The notes under the pieces are model-generated. The model did not search any database. It saw nothing but the letters and a program-made list of their open reading frames with translations, and was not told where the DNA came from. Made by a program: the position numbers and the translations under genes. This document shows positions 1 through 9,376 of a stretch of 64,000 bases of DNA, piece after piece; positions within the stretch are counted from its first letter, which is position 1; every line of letters starts with the position of its first letter. Source of the stretch: Hofstenia miamia (lineage: Eukaryota > Xenacoelomorpha > Acoela); contig SCFE01000003.1 of NCBI GenBank assembly GCA_004352715.1, forward strand, positions 5,083,128 through 5,147,127, given 5' to 3'.

Positions 1-735
1 TATTCAAAATAAAAACAATTATAAGCTTACAGTTGATAATTCAACAGATATAATACCTTATGATTAGTTTAATGCTTATATAGATGTGAAATTTAAAATA
101 GTTAAACTTGATAACACAGGATTTGTTACAGCAGATAATGTTACCATTAGTGGTGATGTCTACCCACTTTTTAACTGAGTATTTGTGGAATACAATAATA
201 CTTTTACAAAAAATCTTACAAATTTTTCAAAAGTCACCCATTTACACAACAATCAGGCATATTTAGAATAAGTAATTCAATATTAAAACCTAGATGTGTT
301 TTCATCTATACCATCACTGAAGATAAAATTAATGACCAAAGTAAGAATGAATTTGACTTTGATACCTTTAATTTTACTGAAATTTCCTCATGTCAGTTAG
401 AATTAGGAAATGATCATTTTTATCCACAATTAGAGATTCATCCACCTAGTGAGTTTCCAAGAATATATACAGAATTTGTTAGATATAATGATGGTGTCAA
501 TGATTTTTCAACAGGTACATTTATTAAGCCTTCTGATTTTAGAGAGAAATACAGAATAATTGTATTTGATTTATCTAAACAAAAAGATACATCTCAAAAT
601 GCTATCAATGAAATTAGATTTAGATATGCTTTACAAGGTGCTCCTGCAGATCCATTTAAATTCTAGGCATTGATTATGTATGAACAAGACATATCTGTGA
701 ATACAACATCAAATCAAACTACTTTAACATTTTAA
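1..735 (+). pseudogene. Polinton-like virus capsid protein fragment (candidate)
   Basis: Broken reading frame running off the left edge, with stops and frameshifts (near 64, 175 and 271) and the last open stretch at about 330-735. Near the N-terminal side a Y-L-x-V-D strand pattern is followed by a V-Y-P-L-F-N block. Near the end are RIYTEF, an ND...F..YRIIVFDLSKQ block and an F-R-Y-A-L / A-L-I-M-Y-E-Q strand pair. This order recalls the jelly-roll capsid proteins of Polintons/adintoviruses, in which an F-D-L turn precedes the last strands. It lies directly upstream of a small PX-like protein and an adenain-type protease, the expected neighbours. At about 240 codons it is shorter than a full major capsid protein, so a minor (penton) protein or an internally deleted copy is also possible. 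It is not functional as it stands. Confidence 0.5.
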
Positions 736-736
736 G

Positions 737-766
737 GAAAAATATTTTCTTTTTTTTTATATACAA
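737..766 (+). promoter_or_regulatory. A/T leader motif before Polinton ORF (copy 1)
   Basis: The block reads GAAAAATATTTTC, then a T-run, then TATATACAA, and ends at the ATG at 767. An almost identical block stands directly upstream of the ATG at 1856 and a looser one before the ATG at 3273. The shared position suggests a virus-like gene promoter, but this is inference from comparison within the window. Confidence 0.45.
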
Positions 767-1200
767 ATGACAGAATATAAAAAGTATAACTTAAACTTAA
801 CTAATGGTCAATTAAATAAATTGGAAAAAAGTATTAAAAACTCAAGTCCTATAACTTTAAAGGTTAGTAATACTAGCCAAGGAACTTCCCTTCCATTTCT
901 TTTAACAGAAAGACAAATAAACCAATTAGAAAAAGCTAAGAAATAAATAAAGCTTGTGATATTAAAATTTCTACAACACAACTTAATCCACTGAAAAAAA
1001 ATGGTGGTGCTTTGGCCCCCTTACTTATGGCAGTTGCTCCATTAATTGGAAAGTATGCAGTAGCACCATTAGTTACTGGTGCAATGGGAGCCTTGGGAAG
1101 AAATTCAGTCAGTAAAATCTTTGAAAAGGTATTAAAACAAGCAATTCCAGGAGAAGGGAAATTGGACCTCCAGGTTCAAAAGGGAAAAAAATGTGATTAA
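767..1200 (+). pseudogene. Polinton PX-like small virion protein, frameshifted
   Basis: An ATG at 767 opens 59 codons rich in Lys, Asn and Ser, closing with a TAA at 944-946 inside an AAATAAATAA stretch. From 949 another frame continues without an ATG: a Lys-rich turn, then a Gly-Gly-Ala-Leu-Ala-Pro-Leu hydrophobic segment (about 1005-1110) rich in Ala, Gly, Leu and Pro, ending at 1200 with a Lys-rich tail. A basic N-terminal part followed by a Gly/Ala/Leu amphipathic or membrane-active stretch is typical of small Polinton virion proteins beside the protease. The two frames meet at a 4-bp repeat (AAAT AAAT), so a small slippage indel probably split one gene. It ends 20 bp before the protease start. 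The family assignment is by resemblance only. Confidence 0.5.
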
Positions 1201-1220
1201 ATACAACTAAAGGTAAGGGA

Positions 1221-1793
1221 ATGCAGATAAAAAAACTATTCCATTTAAATTTTGTTTCCTCTTTCAGTAACCCCCTTTCAAATTATGATATTTTACAATT
1301 TATGAAGAATATTAAAAACTTTAAGGGGATCTTTTTTAGAAATACATTGAAAAATGTGTGTTTTGGATATTATGTTTGTAATTTTGACCATTCTTCAAAT
1401 ATTGGCACACATTGGATAGCATTTTACTATTTTAAGGATACCAAAGTATCTGCAAGGAATGTAATTACCTTTAAGGATAACAAAGTATCCACAGGGGATG
1501 CAATTACCTTTAAGGAGTTTGGTTTTGTCAATCTTGAGTATTTTGATAGTTTTGGTCTACCTCCATTTCAAAGTATTTTTTCAATATTTAAAGATGATAA
1601 AGATACTATTGTGTACAACAGTTCACAGTATCAACAAAGTTCTAGTGTATTATGTGGATACTATTGTATTTGGTTTATATATGAAAAATGCAAGGGAAAA
1701 GATTATTTCTCAATACTTAGTGATCTTAACAAAAGAAAGTGTGAGAGAAATAAAAATGAAGAATATATTAAAAACTATTTTCTAAAAGGTTAA
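1221..1793 (+). CDS. Adenain-like cysteine protease of a Polinton/adintovirus relic
   Basis: Intact 190-codon ORF from ATG 1221. It matches the adenovirus-type (C5) maturation protease layout: GTHW with His64, FDSFG with Asp109 in the acidic position, Gln138, and LCGYYC with the nucleophile at Cys145 and a second Cys149. In adenain the catalytic His, Glu/Asp, Gln and Cys come in the same order, with six residues between Gln and Cys, as here. Polintons and adintoviruses encode this enzyme (PRO) next to their capsid genes, and it would process virion proteins. Two 13-residue near-identical repeats lie between His64 and Asp109 (DNA 1431-1508), which is unusual and may disturb the fold. The gene is open, but its neighbours are broken, so it is probably an endogenous relic. 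Confidence 0.8.
   Translation: MQIKKLFHLNFVSSFSNPLSNYDILQFMKNIKNFKGIFFRNTLKNVCFGYYVCNFDHSSNIGTHWIAFYYFKDTKVSARNVITFKDNKVSTGDAITFKEFGFVNLEYFDSFGLPPFQSIFSIFKDDKDTIVYNSSQYQQSSSVLCGYYCIWFIYEKCKGKDYFSILSDLNKRKCERNKNEEYIKNYFLKG
1431..1508 (+). repeat. 39-bp in-frame tandem repeat inside the protease
   Basis: Two 39-bp units (1431-1469 and 1470-1508), each starting TTTAAGGATA and ending ATTACC, followed by the first bases of a third unit (TTTAAGGAG). Each unit adds 13 codons, so the frame is kept. Confidence 0.85.
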
Positions 1794-1824
1794 CAGAGCT
1801 AAATGTAGTGAAATTTAAATGTTG

Positions 1825-1855
1825 GAAAAAAATATTTTCTTTTTTCCTTATATAA
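1825..1855 (+). promoter_or_regulatory. A/T leader motif before Polinton ORF (copy 2)
   Basis: GAAAAAAATATTTTC followed by a T-run, CC and TTATATAA, ending exactly at the ATG at 1856. It matches the block at 737-766 nearly base for base. Confidence 0.45.
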
Positions 1856-2728
1856 ATGGGATTTAATTATAGTGGAATACTTGAAGCTACACATTCTTAT
1901 CAAGATGGTTAAAATAATAACATAGAAACAGATTTTAAACTCATAAAATACAAAATATATATCAAATTGAAAATAATAAGTTAGAATTATCAGGGTATAA
2001 TCTTTTTAATAGAGATTTAAATTTGTGCAACAAGAAAATTATAAATTTTCATGATGGTGAACAGGAAAGGGATACTAGTAACAAACAACAAATTGAAGAT
2101 CATGTTGAAAAAAACTTGCAAACAATGAAAACAAGATTTTGCAAATTATTAAGCAATCCAATGCTCAATTATGTAGTGTTGAAACTATGCATAATTTCTA
2201 TTCAAATTTACAAGACAATTACCAAAAGTATATTGAATTATATGAAAGAACTGAAGGTGGAAAAACATTTGCAGAGAATTATGAACTTGGTTTTAAAAAG
2301 CTTATGCAATATTGCAATTCTCTGAAAAAATATAGTTATTTGGTTTGATACAAACTTTGGAAACTACTGGAGCTGCTTATAGAAATCAATTTTTTAAAAC
2401 TGAAAGCCATGGGCAAGCTTTAGATTTTCCTACCTATGGTGATAAAGGTTTCAATAAAATTTTAATAGAAAATGGTTATAGTTATCTTAGAGATGCACTT
2501 GGTTATAGTTATCTTAGAGATGCACTTAGTTACATTTCACTTTCAGGCATTTGTATCTTATCAAAAAATCATTATAATATGTTACATTTAAAAAATGATG
2601 TATACTATGCAATAATTAATACCTTTGTACATTTTAGAGGTAAATATGTTTTTAGAAGTGTTGGGATTTTGTCTAGCAACTTGAAATTATTTAATTACCA
2701 AAAGGAGCATGGCCTCCAAAAACAATAA
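1856..2728 (+). pseudogene. Unrecognised Polinton-block gene, broken
   Basis: An ATG at 1856 follows a copy of the shared A/T leader. The frame soon meets a stop (about 1910) and then continues in other frames to about 2728; the longest open parts are 2139-2348 and 2345-2728. The middle is rich in Asn, Gln, Tyr and Lys (helical, possibly coiled-coil), and the later part reads like a compact globular domain. I do not recognise a family. A 27-bp tandem duplication lies at 2474-2527. Its place after the protease fits the variable accessory or minor virion genes of Polinton-like viruses. Confidence 0.4.
2474..2527 (+). repeat. Perfect 27-bp in-frame tandem duplication
   Basis: Units 2474-2500 and 2501-2527 both begin GGTTATAGTT and end GATGCACTT, with no mismatch. 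Each adds nine residues (GYSYLRDAL). Confidence 0.9.
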
Positions 2729-3256
2729 GATTTGCAGTAGTTTGTGAAAAATCAAAAGATGTTTATGTCCAAATTAGTAAATTTGGTGAATTGTCTTCAC
2801 ACAATTTAGTAATAGAAGAAACATTTGTTTCCTTAAATAATATATATTTTGGAATGACATTAAATTAAATAGTAGTACTGTCAACAGTGATAATATTAAA
2901 GGAATGGAATTTGGTACTGAATTTAAAAACTCTTATAATTCTGATTTGCAACATTGTCAATATAAGGTAATTGGTACACAAGTATTCCTTAGAGGAATAT
3001 GCCAAAGGAATAAGCACAACTTGCAAAAGCATGCAAATATAATCAAAATTAATCAAGAACTTGCATGTAGTTTAGAATATAATAAATTAATATTTGGACT
3101 GGCTACATTGAATGGTATAATTTGGTATGATATTTGACATGAGAATGGTCCATTTTGGCTGTTTGCAAGTGATGCAGGGCCTATAAAATGGATTAGTTTC
3201 AAAATTTGACATATTTCCTTCCTAAGACAAATTTTTGAAATTAATTTTTTTTTCTA
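2729..3256 (+). pseudogene. Continuation of degraded Polinton block
   Basis: Short open pieces (for example 2904-3137) keep coding-like composition, but stops interrupt every frame. They follow directly on the unrecognised gene ending at 2728 and may be its C-terminal part. No motif is recognised. Confidence 0.3.
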
Positions 3257-3272
3257 ATCTTCTATAAAGAAA

Positions 3273-3800
3273 ATGAGTAAAAGAGTTCAAATTGTAAGTG
3301 AACCAATTATATTGAAAACTGTAAATAATACCAAGACAGGAGAAAATGAAAAACTTATGGAGTGCAATCAATGGGTTGTTTTAATGAAACAAGGAAATGT
3401 GAATTAACCAGTCCAAAAGAAGTTATAAAATATGTAATATATAACTTCAAAATACAAAAATTTAATTATTCTAAGTTAAATCCTGTGATTCTCAAGTCTT
3501 GTTTAGCTTACCAATGTCTTTATATGGTTAATTTTGAGAAGAACATCTCTATAAGTGATATATTATATAAATTCAACCAGGAAATTGGTTTGATTGGTCC
3601 AGGAGAAGGATGTTTAACAAACCTATTTGAATATATATTTGGAACTATTCAATGTTGTCATACACATTCAATCCTCCACAAGAGTTATGGTTGATTTTAC
3701 AATGAATATGATTTGGGTAGGGGCTATTGTTATGCTATTAGAAATACTTGTAATTTCTTAAAGAAAAACCCTTTGGTAGGACATCTGAAAGGTTTTATGA
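3273..3800 (+). pseudogene. Unrecognised Polinton-block gene, broken (110-codon open part)
   Basis: An ATG at 3273 follows a T-rich leader with TATAAA (3235-3272) like those before 767 and 1856. The first frame stops at about 3407, and a second frame (3362-3694) stays open for 110 codons with several Cys (GCF, KCE, SCL, QCC). The reading continues in a third frame to about 3810. No family was recognised. The position at the right end of the block suggests another virus-derived gene split by small indels. Confidence 0.35.
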
Positions 3801-3993
3801 TTTGATTAAGAAATAGGGTGTAATTAAAGTAGAATCATTGAATTTCATGTAAAAATTCTGAACAACTGGTTTTGAAAATACTGGGGGATGTCCATAGAAG
3901 GTAGGTTTTCTAAAAAATGCACAAAAATTGCTCTAAAACATATAGATGCATAGTTAAAATGGCATATAATTGAATAATTATCTATATGGGTAT

Positions 3994-5239
3994 GGCTGCA
4001 GTTTTTTTACCCCTGGCTGTAAAATCCTGAATTTCTAAAAAACACCTTTTTTCTTATCAAAATCAATAGAAAAGTTTAAAAAGTTATTAAGAAATGATCA
4101 CTTTTAGAAAACTGCATATATACAACTGGGACTTTTTTTACTACTTACATATGTAGTTTACACATGCACTATGTTATTACCAACATAAATTGATAATAGC
4201 CCTAATTCTGAATAGCAAAAAAGAAGGTTACACATCTAGCAAAACTTTCAACTGCCTTTATTGCAAACTTCTAGTCTTTTAATGAAAAACGTTTAGCCTG
4301 CTTTAGCTGATGACGTTTATTTATTATCACCTTCGTATCATCTCTAAAAGGAACAATAATTTGCATCATATTGAACCTTAGGACAATCTACAAATTTGTA
4401 CTCTATTCTATCATTAGATTGTATTATCATTACATGCAAGGGCATAATATTAGTATGAAAACAATTATGTATTGTTCAACATCAATGAAAATATAAGTGC
4501 AATTTGTACATATATAGTTTACATGTGCACAATGTTATTACCGACATAAATAGATAATAGTCCGATTTCTGAATAACAGAAAGAGTATCTTACACATCTA
4601 GCAAAACTTTTAACTGCCTTGAATGCAAACTTCTAGTTTTTTAATGAAGCATTATATGCTGTATAATGACAAAATTTATCCCATTTTCCTGTGCTTGTAG
4701 GTTGTGCAGCATTTACCATAAAACATTGCACAGCTCAACCAAATTGAAACATCATAGCGCTGGATTTGATCAAAATTATTAATACATAGTACAAACATTA
4801 GATGTCATTTTAATAAAAAGTCCAAAATACAATTCCTAGATACAATTTATGAGATATAAGACAAAATAGGATTCCAAGAAAATCTACATCCAGTGACGAA
4901 AAGTTGCAGGAAAAGAATTGGTGTTGTCATATTAATTCTTGAGATTACTTAGCAACTAGAGTTCCAATCAGAATATTTAGATAGAGATTAATAGCATTCA
5001 TTATTGAACATCCAAAATTACAAAAAGAATTCCTTGTGAAAATTTAAAAATTTGCAGATTTATATTTCATGAAAACACAATTATGATAACAAAAATTATT
5101 TATTATTATTGATTGAAAGTGTTATCTCACTCTACATGATTTTATGCAGTTTCTAATACAACTAAAGTTTTGTCTAAGAACTTCAGTTTACATTTTCAAA
5201 GCATTTAAAATCAAATGCGTTTTGTTGAAAGAACAAACT
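3994..5239. repeat. Complex repeat, copy 1 (order A-C'-B-C)
   Basis: Block A (3994-4147), a diverged partial C' (4141-4283), block B (4284-4505) and a full block C (4507 to the gap at 5240). The same blocks recur at 11696-12829 in the order B-A-C. C' and C share phrases such as TTACACATCTAGCAA and TGCAAACTTCTAGT. No coding potential was found. It is probably a non-autonomous mobile element of unknown class. Confidence 0.75.
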
Positions 5240-6173
5240 NNNNNNNNNNNNNNNNNNNNNNNNNNNNNNNNNNNNNNNNNNNNNNNNNNNNNNNNNNNNN
5301 NNNNNNNNNNNNNNNNNNNNNNNNNNNNNNNNNNNNNNNNNNNNNNNNNNNNNNNNNNNNNNNNNNNNNNNNNNNNNNNNNNNNNNNNNNNNNNNNNNNN
5401 NNNNNNNNNNNNNNNNNNNNNNNNNNNNNNNNNNNNNNNNNNNNNNNNNNNNNNNNNNNNNNNNNNNNNNNNNNNNNNNNNNNNNNNNNNNNNNNNNNNN
5501 NNNNNNNNNNNNNNNNNNNNNNNNNNNNNNNNNNNNNNNNNNNNNNNNNNNNNNNNNNNNNNNNNNNNNNNNNNNNNNNNNNNNNNNNNNNNNNNNNNNN
5601 NNNNNNNNNNNNNNNNNNNNNNNNNNNNNNNNNNNNNNNNNNNNNNNNNNNNNNNNNNNNNNNNNNNNNNNNNNNNNNNNNNNNNNNNNNNNNNNNNNNN
5701 NNNNNNNNNNNNNNNNNNNNNNNNNNNNNNNNNNNNNNNNNNNNNNNNNNNNNNNNNNNNNNNNNNNNNNNNNNNNNNNNNNNNNNNNNNNNNNNNNNNN
5801 NNNNNNNNNNNNNNNNNNNNNNNNNNNNNNNNNNNNNNNNNNNNNNNNNNNNNNNNNNNNNNNNNNNNNNNNNNNNNNNNNNNNNNNNNNNNNNNNNNNN
5901 NNNNNNNNNNNNNNNNNNNNNNNNNNNNNNNNNNNNNNNNNNNNNNNNNNNNNNNNNNNNNNNNNNNNNNNNNNNNNNNNNNNNNNNNNNNNNNNNNNNN
6001 NNNNNNNNNNNNNNNNNNNNNNNNNNNNNNNNNNNNNNNNNNNNNNNNNNNNNNNNNNNNNNNNNNNNNNNNNNNNNNNNNNNNNNNNNNNNNNNNNNNN
6101 NNNNNNNNNNNNNNNNNNNNNNNNNNNNNNNNNNNNNNNNNNNNNNNNNNNNNNNNNNNNNNNNNNNNNNNNN
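5240..6173. other. Assembly gap
   Basis: Run of N. It hides the right end of repeat copy 1 and the 5' part of the LINE that follows. Confidence 1.
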
Positions 6174-6865
6174 GACTATATTTCTTCTGCTATAGATCAC
6201 AAAGACGACGTTGTTTTGGGGTTGTTCTTTGATTACTCGAGTGCATATTGCATGACCGCCTTCTTAATCAAATCGAACAAAGTGATGAATGGATGGCAGA
6301 ATGGCTTTCCGACTATGTTAATGGATGGAATCAATCATTTAAAGTAAACAACATTATATCAGATCCTATTACTGTAAAACTAGGTGTGCCACAAGGTGGT
6401 CCTATGCCTGGACCATTATTTACTATTAATACTGATGACATTAGTAAGAGAAACATCTGCAATTATCCCGGCTGTCACTGTGATCTGCGTAAGTATTCTG
6501 ATGATACACGACTACTTCAATCTATAACAGTTGCTAGAGCTAAGCTAAATTATACTGAATATACAAATCATGCTCAGGCCATCCAAGCAATGTCATCCAA
6601 GAAGAACCTAATTCTTAGCCCTACAAAGTCATGTGAAATTTGTTACCAGCAGAGAAAGCTGTCGATTGATGCCTCAAACAATGTATTCCCTATCGTTGCT
6701 CAAGATCTTTATATTGACAATAAGGTGGTACCTAGAGTGAATAGCGTCAAGTACCTTGGAATGTATATAGATCAGTTTTTGAATTGGAAGAGGCCTGTTT
6801 CTTTCGTCGTACAGAAGATAACGTTTATTGTCAAGTCTCTCTCATATATTATAAACTTCCTCAGT

Positions 6866-6873
6866 ATTCCGAA
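6866..6873 (+). repeat. 8-bp target-site duplication, left
   Basis: ATTCCGAA stands directly before CAGGGATT and is repeated exactly at 7550-7557, after the element. Confidence 0.92.
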
Positions 6874-7549
6874 CAGGGATTCAACATGATTAATCGTCAA
6901 CGCAATTAATCGAGATTAATCGGATGGATTAATCTATCGTGCTGGTCAAGTAGATTTGATTAATCGTAAACAGCGTGCTCGATTAATCTGGATTATTCCA
7001 ATTAAGTTGATGCTTATGCATTCAGTTATGTGTTGTTATTTTCCGTTTGATCTTATCTATGGCCACTATTCTTGTGTCATATGTTTTACCGAAAGAAAAC
7101 CTTAACACCGGACATAGAAGATGAGCGTGATGATTATTCATCTAACATACTTAGGAAGCATCGGATGTCGCCTAATTCTATATATAAGGATCCTCGATTT
7201 TATCACTCCAACTTCTAATCAGGTTGAGAAACTGTTCAGCAAAGCTGGTTATGCTCTATGTGATTACCAAAATCGTTTATTAACCCTCAAATTAGAAATC
7301 CAATTATTTCTTTACCCTAACCAGCACATGTGGAGTAAAATGACTCCAGGAAATAATCTCAAAAAAAGTAATAGTTGATATTTTTTATTTTGAATATCTT
7401 TCAATTGATATATTGTATTTTGAATATCAGAAGTAGATTAATTGACGATTAATTGCGATTATTAATCTCCTGGCAGCAGCGATTACGATTAATCCATCGC
7501 CAAATTTTTTTTCATACAATTAATCGCGATTAAAATCTAACGATCCCTG
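6874..7549 (+). mobile_element. Internally deleted hAT transposon nested in the LINE
   Basis: The 676-bp element begins CAGGGATT and ends GATCCCTG, so its ends are inverted (CAGGGAT). It is flanked by perfect 8-bp duplications (ATTCCGAA), the hAT signature. Subterminal ATTAATCG/CGATTAAT repeats lie at both ends (6890-6985 and 7440-7535), as expected for transposase-binding repeats. The middle keeps the transposase C-terminus (7121-7378). Being nested, it is younger than the LINE. Confidence 0.92.
7121..7378 (+). pseudogene. hAT transposase C-terminal dimerisation region
   Basis: The reading holds LDFITPTSNQVEKLFSKAG followed by a basic R-L-L-T-L-K-L-E block and ending N-Q-H-M-W. In hAT transposases the dimerisation region has the form P..S..VER.FS.AG......R..L, ending near LW, so the fit is direct. 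The DDE catalytic part and zinc finger are missing. This is the remaining 3' part of the transposase in the shortened element. Confidence 0.8.
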
Positions 7550-7557
7550 ATTCCGAA
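7550..7557 (+). repeat. 8-bp target-site duplication, right
   Basis: ATTCCGAA follows CCCTG directly and matches 6866-6873. Confidence 0.92.
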
Positions 7558-8031
7558 AAAATGGCGTATTCTTAAATGCTATTTACAGCCAGTAATCCTC
7601 TACGGTAGTGAAATCTGAGTGTATGGCTTGAATGCAACTCAGAGGAAAAGCCTTTATCGACCACTCAAATTATTTGCTCGGAAATCGGGATAAATCAATT
7701 GGAGGTAATATCTCAAATTTATATGGCTTTTAAAGCTCAGTTTACTAAGACGGTTACTCGTGTTGCTGAGGATCAAACGCATCCTTTAAATGTGAAGCTA
7801 CTTTAAACAGTATAACCTATCGAACCCTTGGTCATGGGCGAATACATTATTCCCGAACGGAGATTGGTCGCAAATCTTTTATTGTTGCTGCTTCTCGTCT
7901 GTTGGTCCAGCAACAGCCAACACAATTTTTGTAGATTTTTGTAAATATTAGCGAGCGCATTTATAGTAGTTTTTCCATTTTAGTGGCCCTTGCCACTACA
8001 GGAAATAAAACGTTACTTACTTACTTACTTA

Positions 8032-8880
8032 GCTGAAATTTCATTCTCGCAGCATCGAAAGATTCTAAAAAATATGCAAATTGTCGAAAATTATTATACC
8101 GATATCGACATTTTTTCTATAGCATCGACATCGATATCGAAAATTTAAGCAATCTCTCCTTTCTTTTTGGTATATAATCCGGTAATGCAAACTAAATATT
8201 ATACTTAATTATCTTATATTATTTTGAAATCATTGAAGACTTATCATAATATTAGTTACCCCTGAAATTCGAGGATGTAATTTAAAACAGGACTCTTACC
8301 ATTTCTTAAGCAGTAATGTATACCTTATGCGCTAAAATGATATTTTGCAAACTACTAATGAGTAAGTACTTAATAGAAATCCTCTATGAAATATGAAGCG
8401 ATAACTTTAAATCGTAGATCAAATAAACATTAATTTGTCAAATTTTCAAAATTTTACACGCATCAGGTAGAATCCATTTAGAGATTGAACTATTATAAGT
8501 CTGACAGTAATGAGTTTAGCAATAAAAGAATTCATTTATCAAACACATTCTAAAGTTAATTATCGAGTTAAGCCTTGGCTTATTTGCAATAAGCTATTCG
8601 AATTAATTAACAGAACAATAATTTCTCGAACATTTTTAGACGTGCTTCAAGATTATATTGTTTTTACTATCTGTTAAAAACAATGAACACGCAATTCATT
8701 TGATGAACAGAAATAATTACATTTTTGACACAAACAACAGATAAATATCTTGAGCACATTTAAAGAGTGAAAGCAAACTGAATAAGTTTGTATCTATAGA
8801 TGAGAGCTTCGAGATATCTGCTGAAAAACGAAACTTTTATTGATTTTTACAACATTTCAACAATGCATGGTAAATAAAAG
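8032..8880. other. No gene recognised
   Basis: AT-rich DNA between the LINE tail and the small secreted-peptide ORF. A short run of ATCGATATCGA-type palindromic words is at 8095-8140. Nothing else can be supported. Confidence 0.6.
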
Positions 8881-8924
8881 TTTCAGATTTCTAACTAGAT
8901 AAGCCTCTGGGGCCATCCTTTCAA

Positions 8925-9056
8925 ATGGCAATTCACCTCTATTTTATCTTCATTTTTATTCTTTGTTTTATCGGTTTTGCGTATCCGAATCCTGCAAACA
9001 TTTCTCGGAAGAATATTGATTGTCCTGCAATAACATCGCTTGGTGAATCTTTGTGA
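8925..9056 (+). CDS. Candidate secreted peptide or first coding exon, 43 codons
   Basis: The ATG at 8925 opens a 43-residue frame. Its start, MAIHLYFIFIFILCFIGFA, is a near-ideal signal peptide with a small residue (Ala) for cleavage at position 19. A short polar tail with one Cys follows (NIDCPAITSLGESL) before TGA at 9054-9056. A possible splice donor (CTTG|GTGAAT) lies at about 9041, so the stop may be intronic and this may be exon 1 of a longer secreted protein. A strong donor-like AG|GTAAGA also occurs at 9129-9136. Local GC is slightly higher than in the flanks. The case is suggestive only; chance ORFs of this length are common, though a clean signal peptide is less so. Confidence 0.4.
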   Translation: MAIHLYFIFIFILCFIGFAYPNPANISRKNIDCPAITSLGESL

Positions 9057-9337
9057 TTATCACCCAACTCACCAGACAACTTGATGACTTTCATATTTTG
9101 TAAACTAATATGATGATTTCCCTTTGATAGGTAAGAATGCGTTAATTATCTTTTGAAAAATTCAAAAAGGGGTGCTTTTCTACTTTTAAATTGCCTTCAT
9201 GACACAATTAAGCAATTTACATTGTAGTGTACAAGCCTTTTTATGAGATAGATTAAATATTTCTAACGGAAAAACGACTATCTTATGGGAACAAAATCAT
9301 CCTGATTTGCCTATATATATATATACATATATATATA

Positions 9338-9376
<39 letters not shown>

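Larger units (their letters stand above)
6174..8031 (+). mobile_element. LINE (non-LTR retrotransposon) 3' half, interrupted by hAT
   Basis: Just after the gap, a frame gives an FFDYSSAY block, the RT motif with the first catalytic Asp. After a frameshift near 6245, an ORF (6248-6889, 213 codons) shows VPQGGPMPGPLF at residues 47-58, YSDD at 83-86 in place of Y[AV]DD, and SVKYLGMYID near 170. These are fingers/palm/thumb landmarks of LINE reverse transcriptase. The frame is then cut by a hAT element (6874-7549) and resumes as PVILYGSE and further thumb/C-terminal text with stops. The 3' end has AATAAA and a (TTAC)n tail at 8013-8031, as in many LINEs with microsatellite tails. It is a dead copy. 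Confidence 0.85.

Noticed and set aside
5144-6232. Long open frames across N runs (also 17783-18521, 58659-59777, 62692-63898)
   Set aside because: They are made of unknown bases and carry no information.
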